Source: Borreliella andersonii
GTDB lineage: Bacteria > Spirochaetota > Spirochaetia > Borreliales > Borreliaceae
NCBI RefSeq assembly: GCF_032595875.1
Contig: NZ_CP132457.1
Coordinates: forward strand, 558,001 to 622,000
Length of the DNA stretch: 64,000 bases
Reading direction: 5' to 3'
The position numbers and the translations under genes were made by a program. Of this stretch, positions 35,430 to 46,036 are shown one piece after another; the first letter of the stretch is position 1; each line of letters begins with the position of its first letter. Under the pieces are notes generated by a model. The model had not been told where the DNA came from, made no database searches, and was given only the letters and a program-made list of their open reading frames with translations.

Positions 35430-37490
35430 GTGTTTTTACATGAGTTTGAATATGAGCTTAAAGGTATAGGTGGTCTTGGTGAGAAAGGGGTTGAAAGGTT
35501 AAATAATCTGCAAATTTTTAATGTTAAAGATCTTATTGAATTTTTTCCTGTAAAATATGAAGATCGTCAAAATATACAAACTTTTCCGGATTTTTCTAAG
35601 GTGAAAAGTTGTGATATGATGACGGTGTTCACTGTTGTGGGGCAGAAGAAATTTGGAGATAGTTCTAAAAAAAATTTAAAGCTAACGGCTATAAGTGTAA
35701 ATGATGAGTCTTTTGAAATTTTACTTTTTAATAGGGCTTTTTTGGAAAATGTTTTTAAAATAGATAAAAAATTCTATATTTATTCTAAATTTACTTATAA
35801 CAAGTATAGTGGTTTATGGAGTTGTTCTAATTTTGACAGTGAAGTTTACAGTGACAATCCTGAAAGGTTTAAAAAAATTCTTCCGGTTTATTCTTTGACA
35901 GAGGGATTAACATCAAAGAAAATTTCATTATATGTAAGGGAAGCGCTTGAATATTTTTTAAAGTTTGGCCAAACAGATATTCCCAAATTTTTAATAGAAA
36001 AATATTCTTTGTTGTCGTTAAGTGATGCCTTAAAAGAGATTCACTTCCCAAGTTCATTAGAAATGCTTGAAAAGGCAAAAAAAACTTTAATTTACAGAGA
36101 GATTTTTTTGCTACAGTTTTTTTCAAGGTATAGATCATCTAAGGTTCTTTTCCGAGAAAAAAGGCATTTATCAAAAGATTTGCTTGAAAGGGTTGTTGCA
36201 AGTTTGCCTTTTGAACTTACAGAGGATCAAAAAATTTCTGTTGATGAGATATTTTTAGATCTTGGCTCTTCTAAGCCAATGAATAGACTGCTTCAAGGAG
36301 ATGTTGGAAGTGGCAAAACCCTTGTTGCTTTGCTTTCAGCGCTTCCTTTAATTGAAGCTGGATATCAGGTAGCCTTTATGGCTCCTACTGATCTTTTGGC
36401 TCGCCAACATTATGATAATTTATCTAAGATGTTGTCGTCTTTTAACATTTCGGTTACTCTTTTGACTGGCAGTTTGAAAAAGAGGGATAAGGAGCAAGCA
36501 TTAGAAAGTATTAAAAGCGGAGCTTCTGGCTTAATAGTTGGAACACATGCTATTTTTTATGAAAGCACAGAATTTAAAAGACTAGCATATGTTATTATTG
36601 ACGAACAGCATAAATTTGGAGTTGTTCAAAGAGAAGAGCTTAAAAACAAGGGAGAAGGGGTAGACATGCTTTTAATGTCTGCAACGCCTATTCCTAGAAG
36701 TTTCGCATTAACACTTTTTGGTGATCTTGAAGTTTCGTTTATTAAAACTTTACCTAAGGGCCGTTTTCCTATTACTACTTATTTAGTAAGGCATGGCAAT
36801 GAAGATAAAGTTTATGAGTTTTTAAGAAAAGAGCTTTTAAAAGGCCATCAGGTTTATTTTGTTTATCCATTAATTTCATCTTCAGAGAAATTTGAATTAA
36901 AAGATGTTAATAATATGTGTTTAAAATTAAAAGAAGTATTTAGCGAATATGTTGTAGACATGCTTCATTCTAAGTTGCCATCTGATTTAAAAGAAGAAAT
37001 TATGAAAAATTTTTATTCAAAAAAAGTAGATATTTTGGTAGCTACTAGTGTTATTGAGGTTGGAATTGATTGTCCAAATGCAACTTGTATGGTGGTAGAG
37101 CATGCCGAGCGTTTTGGACTTTCTACTTTACACCAAATTAGAGGTCGTGTTGGTAGAAGTAATTTACAATCTTTTTTCTTTTTACTTTATAAAGAGCCTT
37201 TAACAAGTGCTGGAAAATTTAGATTGAAAACTATAAAAGAAAATTTGGATGGATTTAAAATAGCAGAAGAAGATTTAAGGTTAAGAGGGCCTGGCAATTT
37301 ATTTGGACTTGAGCAAGCAGGATATTTAAAATTAAAAATAGCTAATTTTGTTGATGATAGAGATGTTATAGTATTGATTAGAGAAGAACTCGATTTATTT
37401 TTTTATGATAATTCTGCTTACGACAAGCTTGATATTGATTTGCTAGATAATCTTTTTTGTTCTTACTTGAATGTTGGAAGAAGTATTTAG
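35430..37490 (+). CDS. recG: ATP-dependent DNA helicase RecG
   Basis: 686 residues from a GTG with AGGAG upstream. RecG reverses stalled replication forks and processes Holliday junctions. After the N-terminal wedge/OB region come the helicase motifs: LLQGDVGSGKTLVAL (Walker A), VIIDEQHKFG (DEQH box), MSATPIPRSFA, and HQIRGRVGRS (motif VI). Its stop overlaps the convergent carboxypeptidase stop by four bases. Confidence 0.96.
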   Translation: MFLHEFEYELKGIGGLGEKGVERLNNLQIFNVKDLIEFFPVKYEDRQNIQTFPDFSKVKSCDMMTVFTVVGQKKFGDSSKKNLKLTAISVNDESFEILLFNRAFLENVFKIDKKFYIYSKFTYNKYSGLWSCSNFDSEVYSDNPERFKKILPVYSLTEGLTSKKISLYVREALEYFLKFGQTDIPKFLIEKYSLLSLSDALKEIHFPSSLEMLEKAKKTLIYREIFLLQFFSRYRSSKVLFREKRHLSKDLLERVVASLPFELTEDQKISVDEIFLDLGSSKPMNRLLQGDVGSGKTLVALLSALPLIEAGYQVAFMAPTDLLARQHYDNLSKMLSSFNISVTLLTGSLKKRDKEQALESIKSGASGLIVGTHAIFYESTEFKRLAYVIIDEQHKFGVVQREELKNKGEGVDMLLMSATPIPRSFALTLFGDLEVSFIKTLPKGRFPITTYLVRHGNEDKVYEFLRKELLKGHQVYFVYPLISSSEKFELKDVNNMCLKLKEVFSEYVVDMLHSKLPSDLKEEIMKNFYSKKVDILVATSVIEVGIDCPNATCMVVEHAERFGLSTLHQIRGRVGRSNLQSFFFLLYKEPLTSAGKFRLKTIKENLDGFKIAEEDLRLRGPGNLFGLEQAGYLKLKIANFVDDRDVIVLIREELDLFFYDNSAYDKLDIDLLDNLFCSYLNVGRSI

Positions 37491-38275
37491 TTTGTATATT
37501 TTTCAATTAGGTCAATAAGATTTGTTTTGTTATGGTTCCAAAATTCAAGAAGTTTATGTTGTAAGTTATTAAAATATTTTTTCTGAATAAAGCATGGCTT
37601 AGGTCCTATGTATAAGTAGTGCCAAGGCTCTGCTTTATATCCAGTTTCTATTTCATATCCTTTTGGGTATGAAATAGAAAATCCATGTTTTGAAGAATTT
37701 TCATAAAGCCATTTTCCTTCTTTTGTATTTAGTAAATTATCATCTATATTTATAAAATCTATTGCTGTTCCCATATGATGTTGAGAATGGCCTGGTATTG
37801 CTGATTGGGTTTCTGCAATCTTTCTGCCATAAGTTTTGACATTGTAATCAAATAAAAATTTTTGATATTCTTGTGTTCTGTAGGCGGATTTGATTTTAAT
37901 TTCAATTCCATGTTTTTTTGCATCTTTTATTAATTGAATTAAATCTTCGATTAATATTTTTCTTACTTTAATAGTCTTTGCTCCAAGATTCTTAAGATCT
38001 TTAAAATCATTAATATTTACCAGATCAGGTATTCTATAATCTTTAGGAATTGGTGTTTTTTTATTTATTAGAGTTAAGAGGTTATTTTTTTCTGCATCTA
38101 CTAAGGGTTTTATTTCTTTTAAGAACTGAATAGGATTTTTTTCAATAAAATTTTTACACTCCTTATTCATTGTGTTGGCAATCTTTAGCAGTATTTCTAA
38201 ATCTTTTTTTGAAATGTTGTTAGCCAATAAAGATAGGTTAATAAGTAGAAGTAATAAAACATAAATTGATTTCAT
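37487..38275 (-). CDS. VanY-type D-alanyl-D-alanine carboxypeptidase
   Basis: 262 residues with a signal peptide (SIYVLLLLLINLSLLANN). The metallopeptidase motifs are plain: SAYRTQEYQ, SQHHMGTAIDF (zinc His and Asp) and EPWHYLYIG (catalytic Glu/Trp/His). It should trim the terminal D-Ala of peptidoglycan stem peptides in the periplasm. There is no Shine-Dalgarno sequence; TATAAT on the minus strand (38289-38284) ends eight bases before the ATG. Confidence 0.92.
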   Translation of the reverse strand: MKSIYVLLLLLINLSLLANNISKKDLEILLKIANTMNKECKNFIEKNPIQFLKEIKPLVDAEKNNLLTLINKKTPIPKDYRIPDLVNINDFKDLKNLGAKTIKVRKILIEDLIQLIKDAKKHGIEIKIKSAYRTQEYQKFLFDYNVKTYGRKIAETQSAIPGHSQHHMGTAIDFINIDDNLLNTKEGKWLYENSSKHGFSISYPKGYEIETGYKAEPWHYLYIGPKPCFIQKKYFNNLQHKLLEFWNHNKTNLIDLIEKYTN

Positions 38276-38392
38276 ATTATTTAATTATAATATATTTTAG
38301 TATAATTAATAGTTAATTATAAATATATGTATATTCTAGATAGGATTAAATTTAGTTAAAAGTAATAAGTAAAGGAGATTGTATATAGGAAT

Positions 38393-39742
38393 ATGATCAA
38401 AAAGTTTAAAAATTATGATCAGATAATAAAAGAGTTATTTATTATAGCTATTCCTACAGCTTTTGAATCACTGTTATTTCAAATGGTAACTTTTTTTGAT
38501 AATTTTATGATCTCCTATTTGGGCTCTTTCCAAGTTACGGGAGTTTCTTTAGCAAATAGAGTAACTTTTCTTTTTTTTATTATTGTGTTTGGGCTTGGTA
38601 CAGCTTTAAGTGCTTATGTGTCCCAAGCAATTGCAAAAAGGAAGTTTCTTCAAATAAGACAATCTTTTGCTTATATGCTATCAATTGGGACTACAGTAGG
38701 AATAATTTTTTTTATATTTTCATTTATTTTTCCAAGAGATATTATAAAGCTATTTACGGCTAATCAGAGTTCTTTAAATTTTGGATCAGAGTATTTAAAA
38801 ATTATTTCATTTTCTTATGTGTTAATGGCATATTCTTTTTTATCGGCCATGGGATTTAAGAGTGCTAAAGAAGTAAAAATACCTTTATATGTTACTTCTG
38901 TTGTTGTTTTAATAAATATTGTTTTTAATTGTATTTTTATTTTTGGTTTTAGCATGGGAATAAAGGGTGCTGCATATGCCACCGTGCTTGCTAGAATTGT
39001 TGAATTTGTATTTTATTTTTTATATAGCTTGATAAGTAGTAATTCGTATTACCGAATTAAGTTTAGAGATTTTTTTGCTTCAAAGGTAGTTACTAGGGCT
39101 AATTTGAAGCTAATTATCCCTGTTTTGTCTCACGAGATTTTTTGGGTTTTGAGTATAACTATTTTACACGCATTTTATGCTCGTGTTGGGAGCATTGAAT
39201 ACGCTTCGTTTGCTGTTGCATCGAATCTTTTTGACATTTGTTTTGTATTGCTTCATGGTATGGGACTTGCAACAGGGGTTGTTATTGGGCATTTAATGAT
39301 TTATGACAAGAAACATGTCAGGTCGGTTGGATTTTTTTTATCTTTTTTGGGATTTCTTTTAGGCATTTTTGTAGTTATTTTGCTTATTGGAATATCGGGT
39401 TTTGCACCTTATATTTTTAGCAATTTAGATTCTCCTGAACTTGTTAGTGTGTTTATCTATGTTTTTGCAAGCATTGTAGTTTTTAAAGCTTTTACGGCAC
39501 AAGTTCTTGTTGGTGTTTTTAGGGCTAGTGGTATACCAAATGTTTGTTTTTTTATTGAATCGGGAGTAATTGTTTTTTATACGCTTCCAGTTGCTTATTT
39601 ATTAGTGTTTTGTACAAATTTAAGTTTACCAATAGTGGTTTTTATTGTAAATCTGGAAGATATTATTAAAAATATATTTATCATAATTGAATTTTTTCAC
39701 GATGATTGGATACGAGAGATTGAGTATGAAGAGCTTGCTTGA
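38393..39742 (+). CDS. MATE-family multidrug/toxin exporter 1
   Basis: 449 residues, twelve hydrophobic segments, MATE (NorM/DinF-like) fold. Typical parts: IAIPTAFESLLFQMVTFFDNFMISYLGS at the N-terminus and a pseudo-repeat starting near 240 (LKLIIPVLSHEIFW). Uses a Na+ or H+ gradient to export small molecules or cell-wall precursors. Followed at once by a similar gene; the two look like a tandem duplication. Confidence 0.88.
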   Translation: MIKKFKNYDQIIKELFIIAIPTAFESLLFQMVTFFDNFMISYLGSFQVTGVSLANRVTFLFFIIVFGLGTALSAYVSQAIAKRKFLQIRQSFAYMLSIGTTVGIIFFIFSFIFPRDIIKLFTANQSSLNFGSEYLKIISFSYVLMAYSFLSAMGFKSAKEVKIPLYVTSVVVLINIVFNCIFIFGFSMGIKGAAYATVLARIVEFVFYFLYSLISSNSYYRIKFRDFFASKVVTRANLKLIIPVLSHEIFWVLSITILHAFYARVGSIEYASFAVASNLFDICFVLLHGMGLATGVVIGHLMIYDKKHVRSVGFFLSFLGFLLGIFVVILLIGISGFAPYIFSNLDSPELVSVFIYVFASIVVFKAFTAQVLVGVFRASGIPNVCFFIESGVIVFYTLPVAYLLVFCTNLSLPIVVFIVNLEDIIKNIFIIIEFFHDDWIREIEYEELA

Positions 39743-39744
39743 GC

Positions 39745-39855
39745 ATGGGATGGCGTGATATATTTAGTGTTAATAAAAATTTTAACAATCTTGGTGAATT
39801 TAAAATTCATTCTGATTATGCTGATTTAAAAGCAATTCCTTTTGTTTTATTGTAG
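39745..39855 (+). CDS. Possible 36-residue small protein between the MATE genes
   Basis: An ATG two bases after the stop of the first MATE gene opens a 36-codon frame ending with TAG at 39853. The predicted peptide begins MGWRDIF and is mixed and soluble in look. There is no good ribosome site, so it would rely on re-initiation. It fills almost the whole gap and ends about 50 bases before the next start. It may be a real small gene or the remnant of a longer one. Confidence 0.3.
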   Translation: MGWRDIFSVNKNFNNLGEFKIHSDYADLKAIPFVLL

Positions 39856-39904
39856 TCCGGTATTTGTCTTTTCAAAAATATTGATTTTTTATTTGGAGAA
39901 TTTT

Positions 39905-41251
39905 ATGTATTCATTAAGTTCATCAAAAAAGGATAGAATTTATAAAGATCTTTTAAAAATTGCAATTCCAACTGCTATTGAGTGTTTTTTATTTAATTTT
40001 ATTTCTCTAACAGATAATGCCATGGTTGCATATCTTGGTGATTATCCTGTTGCGGGAGTTTCTCTTGCAAATAAATTTTTTGAGCTGTTTGTTACTATTG
40101 GGTTTGCTATGGTAGGAGCTTATAATATAATCGCTACAAGGCAATACAATCGGGGTGATTTTAAGAGTTTTAGAAATACATTTTTTATTAGTATATTAAT
40201 TATTATTTTATTTTCTTTTCCGTTTATAATTATTTCTAGATTGAATCCTGATGTTTTACTTAGATTGATTTCTAATGATGCGCAGGCAGTTTATTATGGG
40301 ACTATATATTTAAACATAGCTATTTTTTCTTTTGTATTTGCAATTATAAAAGGACTTGTTGCTAATGCTCTTAAGGTTATTGAAATTGTTAAATTTCAAG
40401 TTTACATTTCTGTTTTTTCAGTGTTTTTAAACTTAATATTAAATTATATTTTTATTTTTGTTTTTCGTATGGGTGTAGTTGGAGCTGCTATTGCAACAAC
40501 AGTTGTTCGTATTGTAGAGCTTATTATTTATCTTTTTTACACGGTGTTTAACAAGAATTCAATTTTAAACCTTAAGTTTGATGATTTAAATGTTAATATT
40601 AATCTGTTTTTTCAGCTAATTAAATTTTTTATTCCAATTCTTTTAAATGATTTTATTTGGTTTTTTGGCTATCTTGTACTAACATCAATTTTTATAGGAA
40701 TTGATGTTCACAGATACGCTGCTTATAGTATATCTTTTTCTGTTTATTTTATTATCTTTAATATAATTCATTCCTTTTGTATTTCTTTGAATATTATGAT
40801 GGGCTATGAAATGCATAATAGTAAAAAAGAAATCATGAAAGTTGCAATTTATTTAGGTAAAATTGGCTTAAAACTTGCTTTTTTAACATCTTTTGTATTG
40901 TTTGTGTTTTCATTTTTTGCTCCTTATATTTTTTATACGTTAAAATATTCTCATCTTATAGGAATTATTTTAAGGTATTCTTCTGTTTCTGCCTTTTTTA
41001 TGGCACTTGCTTTTCAATATCTTTTTGGATTTTTTCGTGCAGGAGCATCTCCAAGTTTTGGCGCTATTATGGAAGGCTCTGTAACTTTTGTTTATACTAT
41101 TCCTATTGCTTTTGTTTTAGCAAATTATACAAATTTGCCTTTTGAAATTGTTGTTTTTATTCCAGCTCTTGAGGATGTAATCAAGCTTGCTATTTCACTT
41201 CCTTATTTTTATAGTGAAAGGTGGATTAAATCTATTAAAACAGGTTGGTAG
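39905..41251 (+). CDS. MATE-family multidrug/toxin exporter 2
   Basis: 448 residues from an ATG at 39905 with GGAGAA seven bases upstream; the longer frame to 39842 lacks a ribosome site. It shares the N-terminal pattern of its neighbour (IAIPTAIECFLFNFISLTDNAMVAYLGD) and the twelve-helix layout. Paralogue of the preceding gene. Substrate unknown; proximity to murD invites a cell-envelope role but does not prove it. Confidence 0.88.
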   Translation: MYSLSSSKKDRIYKDLLKIAIPTAIECFLFNFISLTDNAMVAYLGDYPVAGVSLANKFFELFVTIGFAMVGAYNIIATRQYNRGDFKSFRNTFFISILIIILFSFPFIIISRLNPDVLLRLISNDAQAVYYGTIYLNIAIFSFVFAIIKGLVANALKVIEIVKFQVYISVFSVFLNLILNYIFIFVFRMGVVGAAIATTVVRIVELIIYLFYTVFNKNSILNLKFDDLNVNINLFFQLIKFFIPILLNDFIWFFGYLVLTSIFIGIDVHRYAAYSISFSVYFIIFNIIHSFCISLNIMMGYEMHNSKKEIMKVAIYLGKIGLKLAFLTSFVLFVFSFFAPYIFYTLKYSHLIGIILRYSSVSAFFMALAFQYLFGFFRAGASPSFGAIMEGSVTFVYTIPIAFVLANYTNLPFEIVVFIPALEDVIKLAISLPYFYSERWIKSIKTGW

Positions 41252-41257
41252 GTTTGA

Positions 41258-41263
41258 TATAAT
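41258..41263 (+). promoter_or_regulatory. -10 box of murD (possible leaderless start)
   Basis: A perfect TATAAT ends six bases before the GTG start of murD. A weak -35 (TTAAAA, 41235-41240) stands 17 bases upstream. With a normal start distance the mRNA would begin at or next to the GTG. Confidence 0.45.
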
Positions 41264-41269
41264 CTTATT

Positions 41270-42625
41270 GTGCGTTTAGACGAAATTAAAAATTTAAAAT
41301 TTTTAGTCATGGGCTTAGGTATTAATGGGGGAGGAGTAGCTCTTTCTAGGTTTTTATTAAAGCATGGAGCAAAATTAGTAATTACTGATCTTAAAAGCGA
41401 AGTAGCATTGGCTTTAAGTATTAATTCTTTAAAAGATTTTGATAATCAAATTAGGTATGCTTTAGGTAAGCACGATATAAATGATTTTAAAAATGCTGAT
41501 ATTGTTGTGAAAAATCCTAGTGTGAAACCCAATAATAAGTATTTAAAGCTTGCAAAACGAGTTGAAACGGATATTAGTTTATTTTTAATGTTCAACAAAA
41601 ATCCTGTAATTGCAGTAACAGGCACTAAAGGCAAATCTACTCTTGTATCTCTTTTGTATCAGGTTTTGAAAAAAAAATATCCAAAAGCAAAGCTTGGGGG
41701 AAATATTGGCGTATCTCCTTTGAGTTTTTTTGATCAGCTTGACGGAAGATCCCCTGTGATTTTAGAGCTTTCTTCTTGGCAATTACAATCTTTAGATAAT
41801 TTTAATCCTATTCTTAGTATTATTACAAATGTTTATAACGATCACCAAAACTATTATTTAAATTTTGATGACTATATTATCGATAAGTCAAAAATTTTTG
41901 TAAATCAAACTTCAGGAATTGTGATTATTCAGGATAAGGCTTATTACAAATATTTTTCAAAATTTAAATCAAAAGCCAAAGTGATTTTATTTTCTGAATC
42001 CAATCCTTGTGATTTTGATCAAGATGTTTTTTATTGCAATAAAGGCGAAGTATATTTTAATGGTAACCTTATTGGAAGTTTTCCTGAGTCACAAGTTGTT
42101 TTTATGATCCCTAAGTTTATTACTTTTTTTGTTTCGCATTATTTAAATATAGACCTTGGTTATACGTCTCAAATTTTGAATAATTTTAAAGGCATTGAGC
42201 ATAGATTAGAGTTTGTTAGATTAGTTCAAAATGTAATGTTTTATAATGATACAGCTTCAACTATTCCTGAATCTACGATTTTATCTGTTAAAGGTTTAAA
42301 AACAAAAGACAACCTCATTAACTTAATTGTTGGGGGAACTGATAAAGAACTTGATTTTTCAAGTTTTAACGAGATAATAAATATTGTTAAAACTTGGATC
42401 TTGATAAAAGGTAGCGCAACTGTAAAAATTATTAAGATTTTAGAAAAAAGTAACATACAATATTTTTTATTTGATTCTTTAAAAGATGCGGTAAATTTTT
42501 CTTTTGAAATTTCAAGTTCTGGTGACATTGTATTGTTTTCTCCTGCTAGTGCTTCTTTTGAGCTTTTTGATAGTGAGTTTGATAGGGGTTTGCAATTCAA
42601 AAATTTGGTTAATATGCTTGGTTAA
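41270..42625 (+). CDS. murD: UDP-N-acetylmuramoylalanine-D-glutamate ligase
   Basis: 451 residues. Adds D-glutamate to UDP-MurNAc-L-Ala in peptidoglycan synthesis. Rossmann-like LVMGLGINGGG at the N-terminus, the ATP loop AVTGTKGKSTLVSL, LELSSWQLQ and HRLEFV in the order expected for MurD. GTG start without a ribosome site, directly behind a TATAAT. The 3' end overlaps the convergent FemABX gene by four bases. Confidence 0.95.
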   Translation: MRLDEIKNLKFLVMGLGINGGGVALSRFLLKHGAKLVITDLKSEVALALSINSLKDFDNQIRYALGKHDINDFKNADIVVKNPSVKPNNKYLKLAKRVETDISLFLMFNKNPVIAVTGTKGKSTLVSLLYQVLKKKYPKAKLGGNIGVSPLSFFDQLDGRSPVILELSSWQLQSLDNFNPILSIITNVYNDHQNYYLNFDDYIIDKSKIFVNQTSGIVIIQDKAYYKYFSKFKSKAKVILFSESNPCDFDQDVFYCNKGEVYFNGNLIGSFPESQVVFMIPKFITFFVSHYLNIDLGYTSQILNNFKGIEHRLEFVRLVQNVMFYNDTASTIPESTILSVKGLKTKDNLINLIVGGTDKELDFSSFNEIINIVKTWILIKGSATVKIIKILEKSNIQYFLFDSLKDAVNFSFEISSSGDIVLFSPASASFELFDSEFDRGLQFKNLVNMLG

Positions 42626-43665
42626 ATTTTTTTCTTTAATACTTTGTGGTAAAAGTATCTAAGTTTTTCAAGATTTGCATAAATCCAATAAATAAAATTT
42701 TTGTAAGTAAAATCATAGCATCCAATTCTGTGAATAATATTTCCTCCAAATCCTGTTTTAAAGCCAAAAAGACCATATAAGGGGTGATTTTTATTTGCAA
42801 TTGGGGGAATTCCTAGTAAATCATATTCTTTTATTCCTAATTTTTTTAAAATTTGTATTGCTTTAAATTGTACTGCGTAATTGGGCATTAAATTTCTATG
42901 ATCTTTGCTTGAGGCTCCGTAAAGATAAACAGCTTTTTCTTTGTAAATTCCCACTATTATTCCAGAAAGAATTATGTTGTTGTAAAATGCAATTATCAAT
43001 TTTATTTGGGCATTTTTGTCTTGTTTGAATATTTTAATAAGGTTTTGTATATATTCTTCTGAGTGAATAGCAAATTTATCTCTTTTGCTAGTTTCTTTAT
43101 AGAGTTTATAAAATTCATTTATATGTTTAAATTTATCATCTATTATTATGTTCAGATTTTTTTTTGTGCTGAGCTTTATGTTGTATCTTGTTTTTTTTTT
43201 CATGTTAAGCAAAATATTCTCAAGAGAATTATTTAAGTTTAATATTGTTGTGCTTGAAGGCTGTATGTCATCAAATGATTTTTTAAGGTATTTGATTTTA
43301 ATTTTTAGTGGGTAGTATTTGTCATTTAGTGTTCTTTGATAGTAATACATTAAATCGAATCTTAAAAAGATTGTATTTTTGTGCAAGTAGGGTTTTATTT
43401 TTATGCTAAATTCTTTAATATTTTTGCTGATTTTATCAATATTAATGTTTCCAAGAATTTTGTTTGAGAATTCTGGATGTGGAATATATGCTAAGTAAAA
43501 ATTTTTAAACAATCTTCTTTGCATCACAACGATTTTACCAAGAACATCACTCTCAAATGCTATGGCTTTCCAATTGCTGTTTTTTGTTGTTTTTATTAGT
43601 GCCCATAGTTCGCTTTGAAGATAGTTTTCTTCCATTTCTTTTGTTTTTATTTTTTTAATAGTCAT
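42622..43665 (-). CDS. FemABX-family aminoacyltransferase
   Basis: 347 residues from an ATG at 43665 (a TTG at 43680 overlaps the end of metG). FemABX enzymes add an amino acid from aminoacyl-tRNA to the side chain of peptidoglycan precursors. The GNAT-like pattern is visible: ENYLQSELWALIKTT, MKKKTRYNIKLSTKK, and the C-terminal GIKEYDLLGIPP with GLFGFKTGFGG. Because Borrelia peptidoglycan carries glycine on ornithine, this enzyme could add that glycine; that is inference. Confidence 0.88.
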   Translation of the reverse strand: MTIKKIKTKEMEENYLQSELWALIKTTKNSNWKAIAFESDVLGKIVVMQRRLFKNFYLAYIPHPEFSNKILGNINIDKISKNIKEFSIKIKPYLHKNTIFLRFDLMYYYQRTLNDKYYPLKIKIKYLKKSFDDIQPSSTTILNLNNSLENILLNMKKKTRYNIKLSTKKNLNIIIDDKFKHINEFYKLYKETSKRDKFAIHSEEYIQNLIKIFKQDKNAQIKLIIAFYNNIILSGIIVGIYKEKAVYLYGASSKDHRNLMPNYAVQFKAIQILKKLGIKEYDLLGIPPIANKNHPLYGLFGFKTGFGGNIIHRIGCYDFTYKNFIYWIYANLEKLRYFYHKVLKKKI

Positions 43666-43673
43666 TATAGCTC

Positions 43674-45878
43674 TTAGCAAACTGTTCCGTTTGGAATATC
43701 TTTAGATAAAATTTTGTTCTTAGAATTTTCTAATATTAAATTTATTCCGTTTATTTTAAGCTCTCCGTTTTCTGCTACTATATTGGCTTTTAAAAATTTA
43801 TTTATGTCAATTTTAGATGGGCAGGCAAGATCTTTATTCTGATCGTTTTCAAGTATTATTCTCTCTCCAGCAATAGGATTTTGCATCGAATCTTCTACAA
43901 TTATAACTTTAAAATTTTTATTTTTGTCCTCAGCAGCTATTAGCATTCCTTCGGATTTTATTCCCCTAAACTTTGCGGGCTTTAAATTATCTACTATTAT
44001 TATATGTTTTCCTAAAAGCTCTTCTTCTGTGTAGTACCCTTCAAGGCTGCTTACTATTTGTTTGTCTTGGCCAGTTCCGTTATTTATTTGTAATATGAAT
44101 AAGTTTTTAGCTTCTGGATTTCTTTCTATTTTATTTATTTTTACAACTCTTAATAGTACTTTTTCTCTAAACAAGTTTTCCGGCTGATCTTTTTCTATAG
44201 GTAAGTTTTCTACTTGTTCGTTTTCTTTCATGTGTTTTTCTCCTGAATATTTTAGCTTTAAATTGTCAATTTTTTTTTGCTCTAGTTTATTGAATAATAT
44301 TTCTGTGAATTCAATTTTTTTAATTCCCGATTTAGTTCCAAGAATTTTGGTTGAAAATTGATAACTATTACCAAAGAATTGTTGTATTTTTTTGCTTGTT
44401 TCGGGAATGAATGGCATCATTAATATGGATAAGTCTCTGATTAGGTATATCAAATTTGAGATTAGTTCTTTTATTTCTTGTGGAGAGCTGTCTTTTTTTT
44501 TCCATGGTTCGTTATCTTGAAATATTTTGTTTCCAAGTGATGAAATTTTAAGTATTTCTTTGAGTGCAGATTTTAGTTCTGTCTTTTTAAAAAGATTTAG
44601 TATTTTATTATATTTTGGTGTTATTTGCTTCCAAAATTTATTTTGAATTTCTATTGTTTCTATTGCATCTCCAAAAAATTTTCTTTGAAATGTTAATACT
44701 CTGTTTACAAGGTTTGAAAAATTATCAATAAGTTCTGTATTTACTCTTTCCATGAGATCTTGCCACATAAATTGGAAATCAGATTTTTCAGGTCTGTTAT
44801 AATAAATATAAAATCTCCAAACATCAGAAGGGATTCCTGTAGTAATGGCATCATTTCCAAAAATTCCTGTTCCTTCTGATTTTGAAAATTTAAGATTTTC
44901 GTAATTTAAGTATTCGCTTGATGAGAGTTGATTTAATATTGTCCAATTTTCTTCACTTCCAATTTCTATGCAAGGGAATATAATTGTATGAAACAATATA
45001 TTGTCTTTTCCAATAAATTGTACAAGATTTACTTGATCATTGTTTTTCCACCAAGACTTCCAATTTTTGACAAGGTTTTTGGTAATTGAAATATATCCTA
45101 TTGGAGCATCAAACCACACATAAAATACTTTATTTTCATAGCCCTTTTTAGGTACTGGAATTCCCCATTTCAGGTCTCTTGTAATTGCTCTTTCTTTAAG
45201 GCCATCTCTTAAAAAGGCTTTTGTCATTTTAAGGGCATTGACATTCCAATTCTTGCTAGTATCTGTATTTTTTATCCATTTTTCAATTTTTGTTTTTATT
45301 TTGGGAAGATCTAAATAAAGATGATTGGTTTTTTTTAAAATAGGTTTATTTTTGCAAATTATGCATTTTGGATTTATTAAATCTGTTGGATTTAAAAGCT
45401 TAGAACAGTTGTCGCATTGATCTCCTTTAGCTATGCTTTGGCATTCTGGGCATTCTCCTATTACATATCTATCAGCCAAGAACATTGAATCTTTATTGCA
45501 AAAAAACTGTTCAGTTTCTCGTTCTTTGATATAGCCGTTTTTTTCTAATTGTAGGAAAAAATTTTGTACAATATCTTGATGGTGCTTGTTGGTTGTGCGA
45601 CCAAAGATATCAAATTCAATATTGAACCACTTGTAAATTGATTTATGTATTTCATAATATTTATTGCAAAGTTCTAAAGGGGTAGTATTTTCAATTAAGG
45701 CTTTGGTTTCTGTGGCTGTACCATATTCATCTGTTCCGCAGATATAAAGAGTTTCAATTCCTGACATTTTCGAATATCTTGCAAAAGCATCGGCTGATAG
45801 CACTTGAACTAAATTCCCAAGATGCGGTATGTTATTAACATAGGGTAGAGCAGCTGTAACCAGATTCATTTTTTTCAT
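43674..45878 (-). CDS. metG: Methionyl-tRNA synthetase
   Basis: 734 residues. Class I synthetase with the HIGH-type [10 protein letters not shown], zinc knuckle cysteines (CPECQ...CDNC...CIIC), and KMSKS-type [11 protein letters not shown]-terminal EMAP/Trbp111-like tRNA-binding domain ([18 protein letters not shown]) follows a charged linker. GGGG/AGGGGAAAC precedes the ATG. The stop region overlaps possible starts of the FemABX gene, suggesting co-transcription. Confidence 0.96.
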   Translation of the reverse strand: MKKMNLVTAALPYVNNIPHLGNLVQVLSADAFARYSKMSGIETLYICGTDEYGTATETKALIENTTPLELCNKYYEIHKSIYKWFNIEFDIFGRTTNKHHQDIVQNFFLQLEKNGYIKERETEQFFCNKDSMFLADRYVIGECPECQSIAKGDQCDNCSKLLNPTDLINPKCIICKNKPILKKTNHLYLDLPKIKTKIEKWIKNTDTSKNWNVNALKMTKAFLRDGLKERAITRDLKWGIPVPKKGYENKVFYVWFDAPIGYISITKNLVKNWKSWWKNNDQVNLVQFIGKDNILFHTIIFPCIEIGSEENWTILNQLSSSEYLNYENLKFSKSEGTGIFGNDAITTGIPSDVWRFYIYYNRPEKSDFQFMWQDLMERVNTELIDNFSNLVNRVLTFQRKFFGDAIETIEIQNKFWKQITPKYNKILNLFKKTELKSALKEILKISSLGNKIFQDNEPWKKKDSSPQEIKELISNLIYLIRDLSILMMPFIPETSKKIQQFFGNSYQFSTKILGTKSGIKKIEFTEILFNKLEQKKIDNLKLKYSGEKHMKENEQVENLPIEKDQPENLFREKVLLRVVKINKIERNPEAKNLFILQINNGTGQDKQIVSSLEGYYTEEELLGKHIIIVDNLKPAKFRGIKSEGMLIAAEDKNKNFKVIIVEDSMQNPIAGERIILENDQNKDLACPSKIDINKFLKANIVAENGELKINGINLILENSKNKILSKDIPNGTVC

Positions 45879-46036
45879 TCAGTTTCCCCTTTTTTTTAAA
45901 CTTATTAATATTGTAATACGGATAGGATATTTTTTTTCAATATCTTTTATAAAAATTCTTTCAAAAGTAATTCAGTTTTGGTTTTTTTTTGTAAAAAATG
46001 ATATAAATATTTTTTTACTACAAGGAGTGTGAGTTT

